DNA of 64,000 bases from Lachnospiraceae bacterium (GTDB taxonomy: Bacteria > Bacillota > Clostridia > Lachnospirales > Lachnospiraceae): assembly GCA_900752065.1 (NCBI GenBank), contig CAADTT010000078.1:1-64000 (forward strand), written 5' to 3'. Each line of letters opens with the position of its first letter. Position 1 is the stretch's first letter. A program made the translations under genes and the position numbers. The notes beneath the pieces are model-generated. The model did not search any database and was not told the DNA's origin. It saw nothing but the letters and a program-made list of their open reading frames with translations. Positions 49,888 through 58,195 of the stretch are shown in pieces.

Positions 49888-50610
49888 TTACTCTTCATCC
49901 GGGATAAATGCATATCCAAAGTGACACTGTCCATTACTGATTGCTTCTTTCACATTGGTGCCTGTCTGTCTGAACCAAAGCATAGATGCTCGCATTGTAT
50001 CTTCTTCTTTTAAGTCCACGATATGGAACCAGATTTTTGCGGTTTCTTCTTCGCCAAATTCTGGAGGGATAATTGCTGCATCACCTGGGCAGGTAGTTTC
50101 ATCTCTGTTTGAAACAATCTCCTTAATTGTGGCAGAATACTTGATGTCGTTGTATCCTTCACCAATGGCAAAGTACATTTTTACTGTTTCTCCAGAACGA
50201 ATAGCATCGTTATAAAAATTAACCTTCTTCTTATTCATTCCAGTAGAGAGGCTCATGGTGCTAAACCATGTTTCGCCATGCTCCTTGATACTTCTCATAT
50301 AGGCTTCCATAGTTTGAATACCGGTCAAGGGTTCCCCATCTACATCATGAGAAGTACCCAGTTTCATAAAAACATAATCATTAATTGGCTGTGAATCTTC
50401 TTTCTGCATAATAATCTCCTTTACACTCTCCACATTTAAAGACTTCTGTAACAGTGCGTTGTATAACTCAGAATCCTTCGCAAGCATATAGATTGTCATC
50501 ATGTCCGTTAATGCCGTGGACTTTGTAATACCCTTTGTTGCAATAAACTCATCAAAAATTTTCTGTGTTCTTTCATCAGCATACAGTGAAACATATCCAG
50601 GTCGTGCCAT
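49888..50610 (-). CDS. Unknown protein with RHH-like N-terminus
   Basis: Protein of 240 residues. The N-terminus ARPGYVSLYADERTQKIFDEFIATKGITKSTALTDMMTIYML resembles ribbon-helix-helix or antitoxin-like DNA-binding proteins. The C-terminal half (VKMYFAIGEGYNDIKYSATIKEIVSNRDE, AKIWFHIVDLKEED) has the beta pattern of EVE/PUA-like domains, which read modified bases. That second assignment is tentative. It is an isolated minus-strand gene between terminators. Confidence 0.7.
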   Translation of the reverse strand: MARPGYVSLYADERTQKIFDEFIATKGITKSTALTDMMTIYMLAKDSELYNALLQKSLNVESVKEIIMQKEDSQPINDYVFMKLGTSHDVDGEPLTGIQTMEAYMRSIKEHGETWFSTMSLSTGMNKKKVNFYNDAIRSGETVKMYFAIGEGYNDIKYSATIKEIVSNRDETTCPGDAAIIPPEFGEEETAKIWFHIVDLKEEDTMRASMLWFRQTGTNVKEAISNGQCHFGYAFIPDEE

Positions 50611-50756
50611 ACTCGTTCCTCCTTTTCATAATGTACCGCATCGTCTATCGACTTGTTAATAATAAGATACCACACACTTTAATCCATGTCAATGATTTTG
50701 TACCGCAAATTCGATGGACTGCACAAGCCGTGATATGCTTATGCAGTCCATTGTAA

Positions 50757-51527
50757 TCAGAAGTACATTTTCAGTAACGTCTCCAGTGCTTTTTGTGCTT
50801 CTGCACGGTAATACTCGGTATCACCGACCTTGTTTGCACTAAAGTTCTGCGTGTCAATCTGGTCAAAATCGGAAATCCTCTCCGGCGCTGTACCAAGAAC
50901 CTGATTGCGGACACGGTTCGCTGCATCGTGCTTCAGATGCATACGGGTGGCAAACTCTTCTCCCTTGTATCCCATGCCCATGAGGAGCATGGCAAGACAG
51001 TGTTTCGGGGACTTGTCCATCATGGCCTCGAACTTAGCCACGATTCTCTGCTGAGCTTCAGAGAGATTTTCTTCTTCAATGAGAATCGAATCTGCTGCCG
51101 GAACTTCTGCCAGAGTAAGCCCATTCTCGTCCTGCTGCTCTTCAATGCTGACCTTGGCGATCAGCTTTCTGTCGTACTTACCTTTGTTAGGACAGTTGAT
51201 GCAGGATATCCGGTTATCACCGTTCTTCTTCGGGCACTCCTTATATGTACCATCCGGCTGGGGGATCATGCACCGACCCTCAGTAGGTGCCGGAAGTTGC
51301 TCCCTCTGCCAGGAGTTAAACTGCGCCTTTGCAACAGCTTCAAACTCCTTGGGCACTGCTTTCAATACGGCCTTTACAGGCTTCCCGGCTTTCGTGATGG
51401 TGACAATGCTCTCCTTGTTGGTCACATTGTTCTTGACATCTTCCTCGTCATAAGGGGTGAATACAAGCACCTCATCAGCCTTCAGCGGTTCTCCATTGTA
51501 GTTCACAGTAACGTTCTTTTTTGTCAT
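50757..51527 (-). CDS. Unknown cysteine-cluster protein
   Basis: Protein of 256 residues. The middle segment has a four-cysteine cluster (GRCMIPQPDGTYKECPKKN, then SCINCPNKGKYDRKL) that could bind zinc, with an N-terminal beta domain (VTVNYNGEPLKADEVLVF). The C-terminal part is helical (MLLMGMGYKGEEFATRMHLKHDAANRVRNQV), like a sigma-region-type helix bundle. No family named. It faces the control region at 51528-51875. Confidence 0.65.
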   Translation of the reverse strand: MTKKNVTVNYNGEPLKADEVLVFTPYDEEDVKNNVTNKESIVTITKAGKPVKAVLKAVPKEFEAVAKAQFNSWQREQLPAPTEGRCMIPQPDGTYKECPKKNGDNRISCINCPNKGKYDRKLIAKVSIEEQQDENGLTLAEVPAADSILIEEENLSEAQQRIVAKFEAMMDKSPKHCLAMLLMGMGYKGEEFATRMHLKHDAANRVRNQVLGTAPERISDFDQIDTQNFSANKVGDTEYYRAEAQKALETLLKMYF

Positions 51528-51664
51528 AGTCTTGTCCTTTCTGACCGATTAGGTCAGAGGGCAAAACAGTGACTGACGTCTCTGGAGATACAGCCCCAGC
51601 CGAAAATGAGCGCACTTGACCGGGGGTACTTCCATCACCGATGCACTCGACCTTTCGGCCTGTG

Positions 51665-51725
51665 AAATAATGTGATGAATGTGTACCCCGCCTTCGGACG
51701 TCACTCCGGCGGTATTACATTATTT
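51665..51725. ncRNA. Long stem-loop 1 in the control region
   Basis: AAATAATGT (51665-51673) pairs with ACATTATTT (51717-51725). Within it, CCGCC (51688-51692) pairs with GGCGG (51708-51712). It forms a roughly 60-nt hairpin with an interior loop. Confidence 0.5.
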
Positions 51726-51728
51726 GTG

Positions 51729-51788
51729 AGCATTGAATGCTCAGATGGCAGCGCAGTGATCTGTGCAGCCGTCTCAGAATTCAATGCT
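51729..51788. ncRNA. Long stem-loop 2 in the control region
   Basis: A 60-nt near-continuous hairpin: AGCATTGAAT with ATTCAATGCT (10 bp), GATGGC with GCCGTC (one wobble), then GCGCAG with CTGTGC (one wobble), and a TGAT loop. There is no T tract on either side, so it is not a standard terminator. It may be a small RNA, attenuator or origin structure. Confidence 0.55.
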
Positions 51789-51852
51789 TGTAATTTTGTA
51801 TTTATATGATAAAATGAAATGTGTCATATTAGAATATGACTTCCCATATGAC
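51788..51852 (+). promoter_or_regulatory. Promoter and operator of the 51876 gene
   Basis: TTGTAA (51788-51793) and TAAAAT are 16 bp apart. Just downstream, GTCATAT (51823-51829) and ATATGAC (51834-51840) form an inverted repeat, with a third ATATGAC at 51846-51852. The arrangement fits repressor binding over the transcription start. Confidence 0.55.
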
Positions 51853-51875
51853 ATACCCGGAAAGGGGGCAATATA

Positions 51876-53099
51876 ATGATTACAAATCCCGGTTTTTCAT
51901 TTAGTGGTATTTCTGGAACCCATAAAATTGTTCCAGTTCATGAAACAGACCTTGAATCGTTGGGTGAAAACTATAATGAATGTATCGTTTGCACCTATGA
52001 TGGCGATTTGGTGAAGGTCTATGATAATGGTCCTGGTTTTAGCTACACCGACAAATCGGTGGCTATGGAATTTGCTTCTATCAAACCTACTGACCGCGAT
52101 GCTATCATTGACTTCTGCAATCGGTATGGAATGCCAGGTTCCATGCGTCAATTTGGCAACTTTCGGAATGACTACTTGTTTTTTAAGGACGATAAAGACT
52201 CCTTTTCAAAAGTCATCCCTCTTGGCAATCGCCAGGAACGAGTTTGGTTGTACACTGTACAAAGAGATATTCTCCAAATGCAAATGACAATTGAACTGAA
52301 TCAATCAATTCAGGACAGAAACATTCAGAGAATCATAGAGATTCTTCTTTATCTCTGTTTTGACTTGCATGGTATAGATTTTGAAGGGTCTCAACGGCAT
52401 ACAGAGACATTCCAGTTCAACCACTTTTTTTATCGATACGCTGAAGAAAACGGTTTTACATTGCATACTCGCCTTGCAGGTCTTTCCATCCACGATCTGA
52501 TTACTGGTTTCCTCAAAGATATCGAAAACGACTATTACGAAACGGAAATGTATCATTCCTTTGGATTTCCTCGAAAAGAGAAATATGTTCAGATCAGTTT
52601 TTCAACTTGGCAGCATCTATGTGATTTATTCTCTTTTGTCACTGAAAAAGAGAAGGTGTTGGACATCACTCCATTTGGAGAAGTAATTATGTCAGATTCA
52701 CTTTCAAGCTATATAAATACATTCTCCGAAAAGGATACTGACGGTGTGTTAATGTGTGCCAAAGCAGTTTTTTCCGACATTTTTAAGGAACATCTCCATT
52801 CTGTCTATCCTGAAATGGTGTTCAGCAAAAATGGTGATCCTGAATCTTCATGGCGAATACCTTCATTACTTGATGCAATGTATCTTGAACTCTTCTTCCG
52901 TTTTTCTCCGAATTCGAGCGTTAGAAAATGTCAAAATCCAGACTGCCCGAATTACTACACACGAACCAGTAGTAGACCAAAGAAGATTTATTGCAGTGAA
53001 TCTTGTGCGCTGCTTATGGCGAAACGCATGGAACGTGATAGAAAACGGAAAGCCAAGAACAAACCATCGGATGACAATATGAAAGAATCAAAACTGTAA
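51876..53099 (+). CDS. Unknown protein with C-terminal CGNR-like zinc finger
   Basis: Protein of 407 residues. Its last 65 residues contain KCQNPDCPNYYTRTSSRPKKIYCSESCALLMAKRMERDRKRK, a zinc finger of the CGNR/DUF6076 type that binds nucleic acid. The N-terminal 300 residues are not recognised. RBS AAAGGGGG. The promoter has a three-part operator, so it is tightly controlled. It could be a regulator of the phage or a small accessory system. Confidence 0.75.
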   Translation: MITNPGFSFSGISGTHKIVPVHETDLESLGENYNECIVCTYDGDLVKVYDNGPGFSYTDKSVAMEFASIKPTDRDAIIDFCNRYGMPGSMRQFGNFRNDYLFFKDDKDSFSKVIPLGNRQERVWLYTVQRDILQMQMTIELNQSIQDRNIQRIIEILLYLCFDLHGIDFEGSQRHTETFQFNHFFYRYAEENGFTLHTRLAGLSIHDLITGFLKDIENDYYETEMYHSFGFPRKEKYVQISFSTWQHLCDLFSFVTEKEKVLDITPFGEVIMSDSLSSYINTFSEKDTDGVLMCAKAVFSDIFKEHLHSVYPEMVFSKNGDPESSWRIPSLLDAMYLELFFRFSPNSSVRKCQNPDCPNYYTRTSSRPKKIYCSESCALLMAKRMERDRKRKAKNKPSDDNMKESKL

Positions 53100-53215
53100 A
53101 TCCGACATTTTTCTTTCTTTTTCCTTGTATCCAGTTTACTTGCTGTGCTATGATATATTCAAATGGAGCATACTTATCTGTTTTACGAATTTATCATTCT
53201 TGGGAGGAATAACTT

Positions 53216-53854
53216 ATGAACGCAGAGAATTATGAAATGCTCATCACGAATATCGAAATGCTTATGCGCAAGCAGGGAATAAACCAGGCACGACTTATTG
53301 AAGCAACCGGAATCGCTCAACCCCAAATGAGCAAAGGACTTAACCGTAACAATAAGGGACAGCTGACCTTTGAACAGATCTGGAAAATAGCAGATTACTT
53401 CAAAGTGTCCATTGATTTCCTTGTTGGAAGAAAACCAGAGCCTACAGAAACAGAGTCGCTACCTGCGGCAGCCGTTTGCCGTCAGTTGATGCAACTTGTT
53501 GAGAGCGACATGGTCAGCTATAAAGAAATTGAAGTCGAAGAGGATATGTATATGCGGGAATACTCTCCTGACCCAAATGATTACCCATATCAATGGCGTA
53601 AAGGGAAAAACAAGTACACCGCTTTCTATTTCTCTAACTTCATAAATCCGGATACCACAGGGCTTCCAGAACCAATGCTCGATGAGCTTCAGTACGATTT
53701 TGGAACAGGAGGTAACTCCAACCATACCAATGAAGAGATCAACAGTTTTTTAGCTTACTTTTTTAAGTTCTATGATCTCCTCAAAAAGAATGATCTTCCG
53801 AGAGATATTTTTGATACTGCGATCTCTGATCGTCTTAAAACAATGGAGAAATAA
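53216..53854 (+). CDS. XRE-family regulator with C-terminal domain
   Basis: Protein of 212 residues. The N-terminal HTH (about 10-65) has LMRKQGINQARLIEATGIAQPQMSKGLNRN, and KIADYFKVSIDFLVGR follows. The C-terminal 130 residues are unknown, with an acidic/aromatic segment (YSPDPNDYPYQWRKGKNKYTAFYFSNF). RBS GGGAGG. It is followed by a strong terminator. Its targets are not obvious. Confidence 0.82.
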   Translation: MNAENYEMLITNIEMLMRKQGINQARLIEATGIAQPQMSKGLNRNNKGQLTFEQIWKIADYFKVSIDFLVGRKPEPTETESLPAAAVCRQLMQLVESDMVSYKEIEVEEDMYMREYSPDPNDYPYQWRKGKNKYTAFYFSNFINPDTTGLPEPMLDELQYDFGTGGNSNHTNEEINSFLAYFFKFYDLLKKNDLPRDIFDTAISDRLKTMEK

Positions 53855-53859
53855 AAAAA

Positions 53860-53919
53860 CCGGGGTAGAAGTCAGCAGATAACCAAATTGGTTATTGCTA
53901 AACAACTACCCCGGCTTTG
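53860..53919 (+). terminator. Terminator after the 53216 XRE gene
   Basis: CCGGGGTAG (53860-53868) pairs perfectly with CTACCCCGG (53906-53914). Inside, ATAACCA and TGGTTAT form a second stem. CTTTG follows on + and an A7 run precedes, so it also works for the minus transcript. Confidence 0.85.
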
Positions 53920-54000
53920 ATACTTCGTGATCGGCACGTTCAGGTAAACACTGTATTTATTTTATCGGACTGCACCCCTTCGGCAGCCACATTGTTTTCG

Positions 54001-54204
54001 TTAGAAATTCAAACTGTACTTTGGAAGATCCCTCGTATAGAATTCCTTGTTCAGTTCATCAAGTGTGGTATATCCCACAATCTCATCGCCCTTGAAAGTT
54101 GCCAGTGCTTTCTCTCCATTGATAATGGACGGAATGCCCTGCGCCATTTTTTGACCGTGGGCGGTATACAAACGGTCTGCCTTCTTCTTTTTATTTTCTT
54201 CCAT
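54001..54204 (-). CDS. Small unknown protein downstream of an XRE gene
   Basis: Protein of 67 residues: ENKKKKADRLYTAHGQKMAQGIPSIINGEKALATFKGDEIVGYTTLDELNKEF. A basic N-terminus is followed by a small mixed fold. It lies 17 bp after the 54221 regulator on the same strand, so it is probably co-transcribed. No function recognised; it could modulate the regulator. Confidence 0.6.
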   Translation of the reverse strand: MEENKKKKADRLYTAHGQKMAQGIPSIINGEKALATFKGDEIVGYTTLDELNKEFYTRDLPKYSLNF

Positions 54205-54220
54205 TCACTGCCCTCCATAC

Positions 54221-55360
54221 TTAAAACGGGAATTGATCGCCATCATCGTCATCACCCAGATCGTCTCTCATAAAAGAATCAATTGCATACATAACAGCTT
54301 TGTTCAGTTTTGGGTGCTGCATTCTCTCCTTTACGATAGAAAACAGCGTGTCCACCAATGGAGCAATCGGTGTCTCATCCTTGTTGCTTACCAAGAACTG
54401 GCAGCCAACATGAGGTGTGTATGTCCAGATTTCTTTTGCATAAGCATTCTGATCATTCACTTTATGAACACTCTTCTCAATATCCATGAGATAAAGAGTT
54501 GTCCCATTTTTCATTCTAAGATTAAAACAATCTCCACATATAAAAGTCTTGGGACCAAAACTGTGCGAAGTGAATACAACCCTGGTTACTTCATCCGGAT
54601 ACTCGCATTCGCTCTGCTCATAGAAAGTCTCCATGTCAAAAAGAGGATGATCCACATATCCATTCATATCGGTGTCAAGCCTATTCAAATAATCAGGGCT
54701 TTCGATCATCCAGTCCAGCTTATCCGCAATAGTGTCTGCTTTCAGCTTATCGAAAAAGTTCACGAGATACTGCTCTGTTGGTGTCAACCCTGTAAGATTA
54801 ACAGAAACAAGTGTATCAAGACTTACCTTCAGAAGTTTTGCAGCGGTAACGATGAATTCCATACTCGGCTCAGACTTGTTTCCTTCCTTCTCTAAACGAG
54901 ACATATACCCCAGGCGAATTCCAGCTTCCTTTTCAATCTGCCCGATTTTTACATCGGGGTTCTGCCGGAGAAGTTCTCTAATATTGGAGAAACAAACCGA
55001 TTTATCAAAATTCTTTTTTTCTGACATCAGTTCTTCCAATTGTGTCATAAGATGCGCCCAGGCATCTCGTTCCTTTTTTCTCTCTGTATACTTCTTCTGA
55101 ATATCTTCTGAAGAACCATACTCCTCACTTATCCCTCTAACTGTATTTACATCCTGTTCATCAGCAGCCGATAATAACTGCTCATCTGCGGTCTGAAGGT
55201 CTGCCATCTCACCATTCAGCTGCTCTATCTTGGCGGTCACAGTTTCATATCTTTCAAGAATTTCTTCCTTTGTAGCCAACCCCTCCTTGGCAGTTAGAAT
55301 GAATCCTCGGATAATCTGTTTTTCATCTATATTGCTGACTTTCTTTTCACTCAGATTCAT
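54221..55360 (-). CDS. XRE-type regulator with N-terminal coiled coil
   Basis: Protein of 379 residues from the ATG at 55360. A coiled coil (about 15-120: TAKIEQLNGEMADLQTADEQLL) precedes an HTH near 145-200 (IRELLRQNPDVKIGQIEKEAGIRLGYMSRLEKEG). An unknown C-terminal domain of about 170 residues follows. An HTH in the middle of the chain is unusual. A 12-bp inverted repeat flanks its promoter (55375-55431), suggesting autoregulation by looping or cooperative binding. Confidence 0.78.
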   Translation of the reverse strand: MNLSEKKVSNIDEKQIIRGFILTAKEGLATKEEILERYETVTAKIEQLNGEMADLQTADEQLLSAADEQDVNTVRGISEEYGSSEDIQKKYTERKKERDAWAHLMTQLEELMSEKKNFDKSVCFSNIRELLRQNPDVKIGQIEKEAGIRLGYMSRLEKEGNKSEPSMEFIVTAAKLLKVSLDTLVSVNLTGLTPTEQYLVNFFDKLKADTIADKLDWMIESPDYLNRLDTDMNGYVDHPLFDMETFYEQSECEYPDEVTRVVFTSHSFGPKTFICGDCFNLRMKNGTTLYLMDIEKSVHKVNDQNAYAKEIWTYTPHVGCQFLVSNKDETPIAPLVDTLFSIVKERMQHPKLNKAVMYAIDSFMRDDLGDDDDGDQFPF

Positions 55361-55374
55361 AATTCCACTTTCCT

Positions 55375-55431
55375 TTCGCATCTATTTGCAATCATTATAT
55401 CACATTCTCATTATTTGTCAATAGATGCGAA
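55375..55431 (-). promoter_or_regulatory. Promoter flanked by 12-bp inverted operator repeat
   Basis: On the minus strand, TTGACA (55416-55421) and TATAAT (55394-55399) lie 16 bp apart. A perfect inverted repeat, TTCGCATCTATT (55375-55386) and AATAGATGCGAA (55420-55431), brackets them with 33 bp between. The proximal arm covers the leader and the distal arm touches the -35 box. Confidence 0.8.
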
Positions 55432-55461
55432 TGTTATTTTATATTTGCACTAATTTGCAAA

Positions 55462-56709
55462 TTAGCAATTCATTTGCCCTGGCATGATAACCTTATCCCG
55501 GTTATCACACGGCATCTTCAAATCACCCAGCAGACAAGCCTGGAATATGGCTTTCTTCCCAAATCGCCGCCTTATCTCCTCAATACAGTCATCCAATCTA
55601 TCCAGGCGGTCCAAATGTCCTATATCGGTAAATAGGTCAAGCTGCTCCGGCTCACTCTTCGGCTTAAGGTTTATGGCTCGTACCGTCACTGCACGAACCG
55701 GAACAGTCCATCGATAGTTGTCCTGAAATATCTGAAAGGCTTTCTTTGCAATGATTGTCGGGTTCTGAGAAGCAAGGGTTAATGGAGCCTGAAACTGGCG
55801 GTATCCAAGGTCATTGCTCCTGATGCTGATCTGAACCCCTGTTGCCTTCAGCTTATGAACTCTCAGTCGATGACCGATGTCTTGCGACAATTCCAACATA
55901 ACCTTCCATACTTCATCTTCGTTTTCGAGGTCAGCAGTACAGGTGATTCCATGACCGATGGACTTCATCGGAGATACGAAGTCCTTATGCATGACCGGGG
56001 TATCATCAAGCCCGGATGCAGACCGCCACAGCCCAAGACCATTCACACCTAACAGTCTTTTCAGCATCATGGGGTCGGCATCAGCAATACCACCAATTGT
56101 TGTGATACCATACTGTGCCAGTTTTGCTGTGGTTGCTCTGCCTACAAAGAGTAAATCGGATGCTGGCAACGGCCATATCTTCTCTTTGAACTCATCCTTG
56201 CGGATTTCTGTAATGGCATCCGGCTTTTTCATATCACTTCCCAGCTTGGCAAATATCTTATTAAAAGAAACGCCTATCGAGACTGTAAGCCCTAACTCCT
56301 CCTTAACAGTCTGCCGGATTTTCTCTGCGATCTCCATGCCGGTTCCGCAAACGCCTCTGCTGCCAGTAACATCAAGCCAGCACTCATCCATTCCATAAGG
56401 TTCTACCTGGTCGGTGTATCTATGGTAGATGTTACGCGCCAGCTCCGAATACTTGAGGTACTGGTCATACTGCGGTTTTACCATGATGAGGTTTGGGCAG
56501 CACTGTCTTGCCTCCCAGTTGACCATGCCCGTTTTTACTCCTGCCCTCTTTGCGAGTTCCGATTTCGCCAAGACAATACCATGCCGATTCTCTGTACTGC
56601 CACACACCGCTACAGGCTTTCCTCTCAAAGACGGGTCAAGCATCATTTCAACGGAGGCATAAAAGCAATTCATGTCACTATGTAATATGGTTCTTTCACC
56701 CAACTTCAT
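55462..56709 (-). CDS. Y-family DNA polymerase (DinB/UmuC-like)
   Basis: Translesion polymerase of 415 residues. The palm has LHSDMNCFYASVEM (catalytic Asp), YGMDECWLDVTG (catalytic Asp-Glu) and VSIGVSFNKIFAKLGSDMKKPDAI. The thumb and little-finger regions follow (LRVHKLKATGVQISIRSNDLGYRQFQ). It ends PGQMNC and lacks an obvious beta-clamp motif beyond EQLDLFTD near 370. Transcribed divergently from an XRE repressor with six GATGAAGTT-type sites between them, so it is probably repressed until prophage or SOS induction. Confidence 0.93.
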   Translation of the reverse strand: MKLGERTILHSDMNCFYASVEMMLDPSLRGKPVAVCGSTENRHGIVLAKSELAKRAGVKTGMVNWEARQCCPNLIMVKPQYDQYLKYSELARNIYHRYTDQVEPYGMDECWLDVTGSRGVCGTGMEIAEKIRQTVKEELGLTVSIGVSFNKIFAKLGSDMKKPDAITEIRKDEFKEKIWPLPASDLLFVGRATTAKLAQYGITTIGGIADADPMMLKRLLGVNGLGLWRSASGLDDTPVMHKDFVSPMKSIGHGITCTADLENEDEVWKVMLELSQDIGHRLRVHKLKATGVQISIRSNDLGYRQFQAPLTLASQNPTIIAKKAFQIFQDNYRWTVPVRAVTVRAINLKPKSEPEQLDLFTDIGHLDRLDRLDDCIEEIRRRFGKKAIFQACLLGDLKMPCDNRDKVIMPGQMNC

Positions 56710-56853
56710 CACCTTCCTTATAAAACTTCAACATTTCCTGTTGACAAGATGAAGTTGCGGCGATATAATCAAATTACAACTTCATCAAACTTCACTCGTA
56801 TAATATCATCGAGATGTAGTTTCGTCAATAGTTCAGATGAAGTTGATGAAGTT
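56703..56853. promoter_or_regulatory. Divergent promoters with six GATGAAGTT operator sites
   Basis: Plus promoter: TTGACA (56741-56746), 17 bp, TATAAT (56764-56769), toward the XRE gene. Minus promoter: TTGACG, 17 bp, TATTAT, toward the polymerase. AACTTCATC or its complement occurs at 56702-56710, 56748-56756, 56778-56786, 56788-56796 (two changes), 56836-56844 and 56845-56853. The sites cover both promoters. Confidence 0.85.
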
Positions 56854-56885
56854 ACAGACCAAAATTTTAGAAAGGAAGGGCTACC

Positions 56886-57311
56886 ATGACATTTTCCGAC
56901 AAAATCAAAGTATCAAGGGAACTCTGTAATTTAACCCAACAGCAGCTCGCTGATAAGGTTGGCGTATCCAAGCGTACAATCGCCGCCTATGAAACTACCG
57001 ATGCAAAAGCACGGTCTTCTACTATGAGGAAATTGGCGGTAGCGCTAAATGTTTCATACGACTACCTTGCGAACGATGATGTGACCGATCCAAAGCAGGG
57101 AATCGAAAAGACAAGCCATATCGAACTGGCACGAAGCCAATATGGAACAAAGGCTGCGAATGAAGTGGACGAACTGTTAGAGAGAAATGCTGCTCTTTTT
57201 GCTGGCGGTGAATTAAGTGAAGAAGCCAAGGACGCTTTCTTCACCGCTGTTACCAGAGCCTATCTGGAATGCAAAGAGCAGGCTAAAAAAACCTACGGCA
57301 GGAAGAAATAA
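56886..57311 (+). CDS. XRE-family repressor (immunity-type)
   Basis: Protein of 141 residues. The N-terminal HTH is KIKVSRELCNLTQQQLADKVGVSKRTIAAYETTDAKARSSTMRKLAVALNVSYDYL. The C-terminal half is helical (ANEVDELLERNAALFAGGELSEEAKDAFFTAV). It lies directly upstream of an ImmA/IrrE-type protease, the ImmR-ImmA arrangement in which the protease cleaves the repressor on DNA damage or cell-cell signals. It probably binds the GATGAAGTT sites and represses the divergent Y-family polymerase and itself. Confidence 0.9.
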   Translation: MTFSDKIKVSRELCNLTQQQLADKVGVSKRTIAAYETTDAKARSSTMRKLAVALNVSYDYLANDDVTDPKQGIEKTSHIELARSQYGTKAANEVDELLERNAALFAGGELSEEAKDAFFTAVTRAYLECKEQAKKTYGRKK

Positions 57312-57384
57312 GTCCCTTTTATTGTACAGCTAATTTTGTAGAATTATAAAATAGGATTAGTATATACAGAAAAGAGGGATCTGA

Positions 57385-57936
57385 ATGAGCGTGGATTATA
57401 TCTGCCGTGAAGTCAAACGGCTGAAAAAGAAATACCATGAATCAGACCCGTTCAAGCTGTGCGATACTATGGGTATCATACTTCTGGATGCGCCAATGGG
57501 CACCTACCCGGGAGCCTGCAAAGGCTTTTTTCTGACACAGAGCCGGAAACGCTCCATCACGATCAACAGTGATCTCCCAGAAGAACTTCAGCGTATTATT
57601 GTCACACACGAACTGGGTCACGCTGTACTCCATGCCAAAGCCGCCGGGGTGAATGCCTTCCACGACTTTGAACTGTTCGACAGCGCCTCTATCATGGAAT
57701 ATGAAGCTAATATTTTCGCAGCCGATTTTCTCATGGACGATGACGATGTTCTGGAAAAACTCAACGAGGACATCTCCTTTTTTGGTGCAGCCGCACTCTT
57801 AAGAGTTCCACCAGAACTACTGGATTTCAAATTCCGTCTTATGAAACGGAATGGCTATAAAATGATCGATCCTCCCTTGATGGCAAACAGCAACTTCCTC
57901 AAAAATGTAGAAACGGAGGTACATAATGAATATTAA
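57385..57936 (+). CDS. immA: ImmA/IrrE-type metallopeptidase
   Basis: Protein of 183 residues with the zinc motif HELGHAVLH (HExxH) near residue 76, a downstream EYEANIFAADFLM (third ligand Glu) and an N-terminal helix. The family cleaves XRE repressors. RBS GAGGG. It follows the repressor gene by 73 bp. Confidence 0.9.
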   Translation: MSVDYICREVKRLKKKYHESDPFKLCDTMGIILLDAPMGTYPGACKGFFLTQSRKRSITINSDLPEELQRIIVTHELGHAVLHAKAAGVNAFHDFELFDSASIMEYEANIFAADFLMDDDDVLEKLNEDISFFGAAALLRVPPELLDFKFRLMKRNGYKMIDPPLMANSNFLKNVETEVHNEY

Positions 57937-58195
57937 AGTCTATGTAGATGTGACCGCCCGGTTCAACAGCGAGGGCGTTCTGATTCCTCTCAGCCTAACC
58001 TGGGAGGATGGTGAAGAATTTGAAATTGACCGCGTTACCGACATCCGGCAAGCCGCTGCGATGAAGGCTGGCGGTCAGGGTGACCGATACACGATATGGG
58101 TCAGAGGAAAACAAAGCTATCTCTTCTTTGAACGGAACCACTCTCTCACCGGGAACAACCTGGGGCGTTGGTTCGTAGAGAGGAGAACCGCATGA
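57926..58195 (+). CDS. Small unknown protein after ImmA
   Basis: Protein of 89 residues: IKVYVDVTARFNSEGVLIPLSLTWEDGEEFEIDRVTDIRQAAAMKAGGQGDRYTIWVRGKQSYLFFE. Beta-rich; the pattern is common in Firmicutes phages and conjugative elements downstream of XRE/ImmA. It overlaps the protease gene by 11 bp and the next gene by 4 bp. RBS GGAGG. Function unknown. Confidence 0.75.
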   Translation: MNIKVYVDVTARFNSEGVLIPLSLTWEDGEEFEIDRVTDIRQAAAMKAGGQGDRYTIWVRGKQSYLFFERNHSLTGNNLGRWFVERRTA

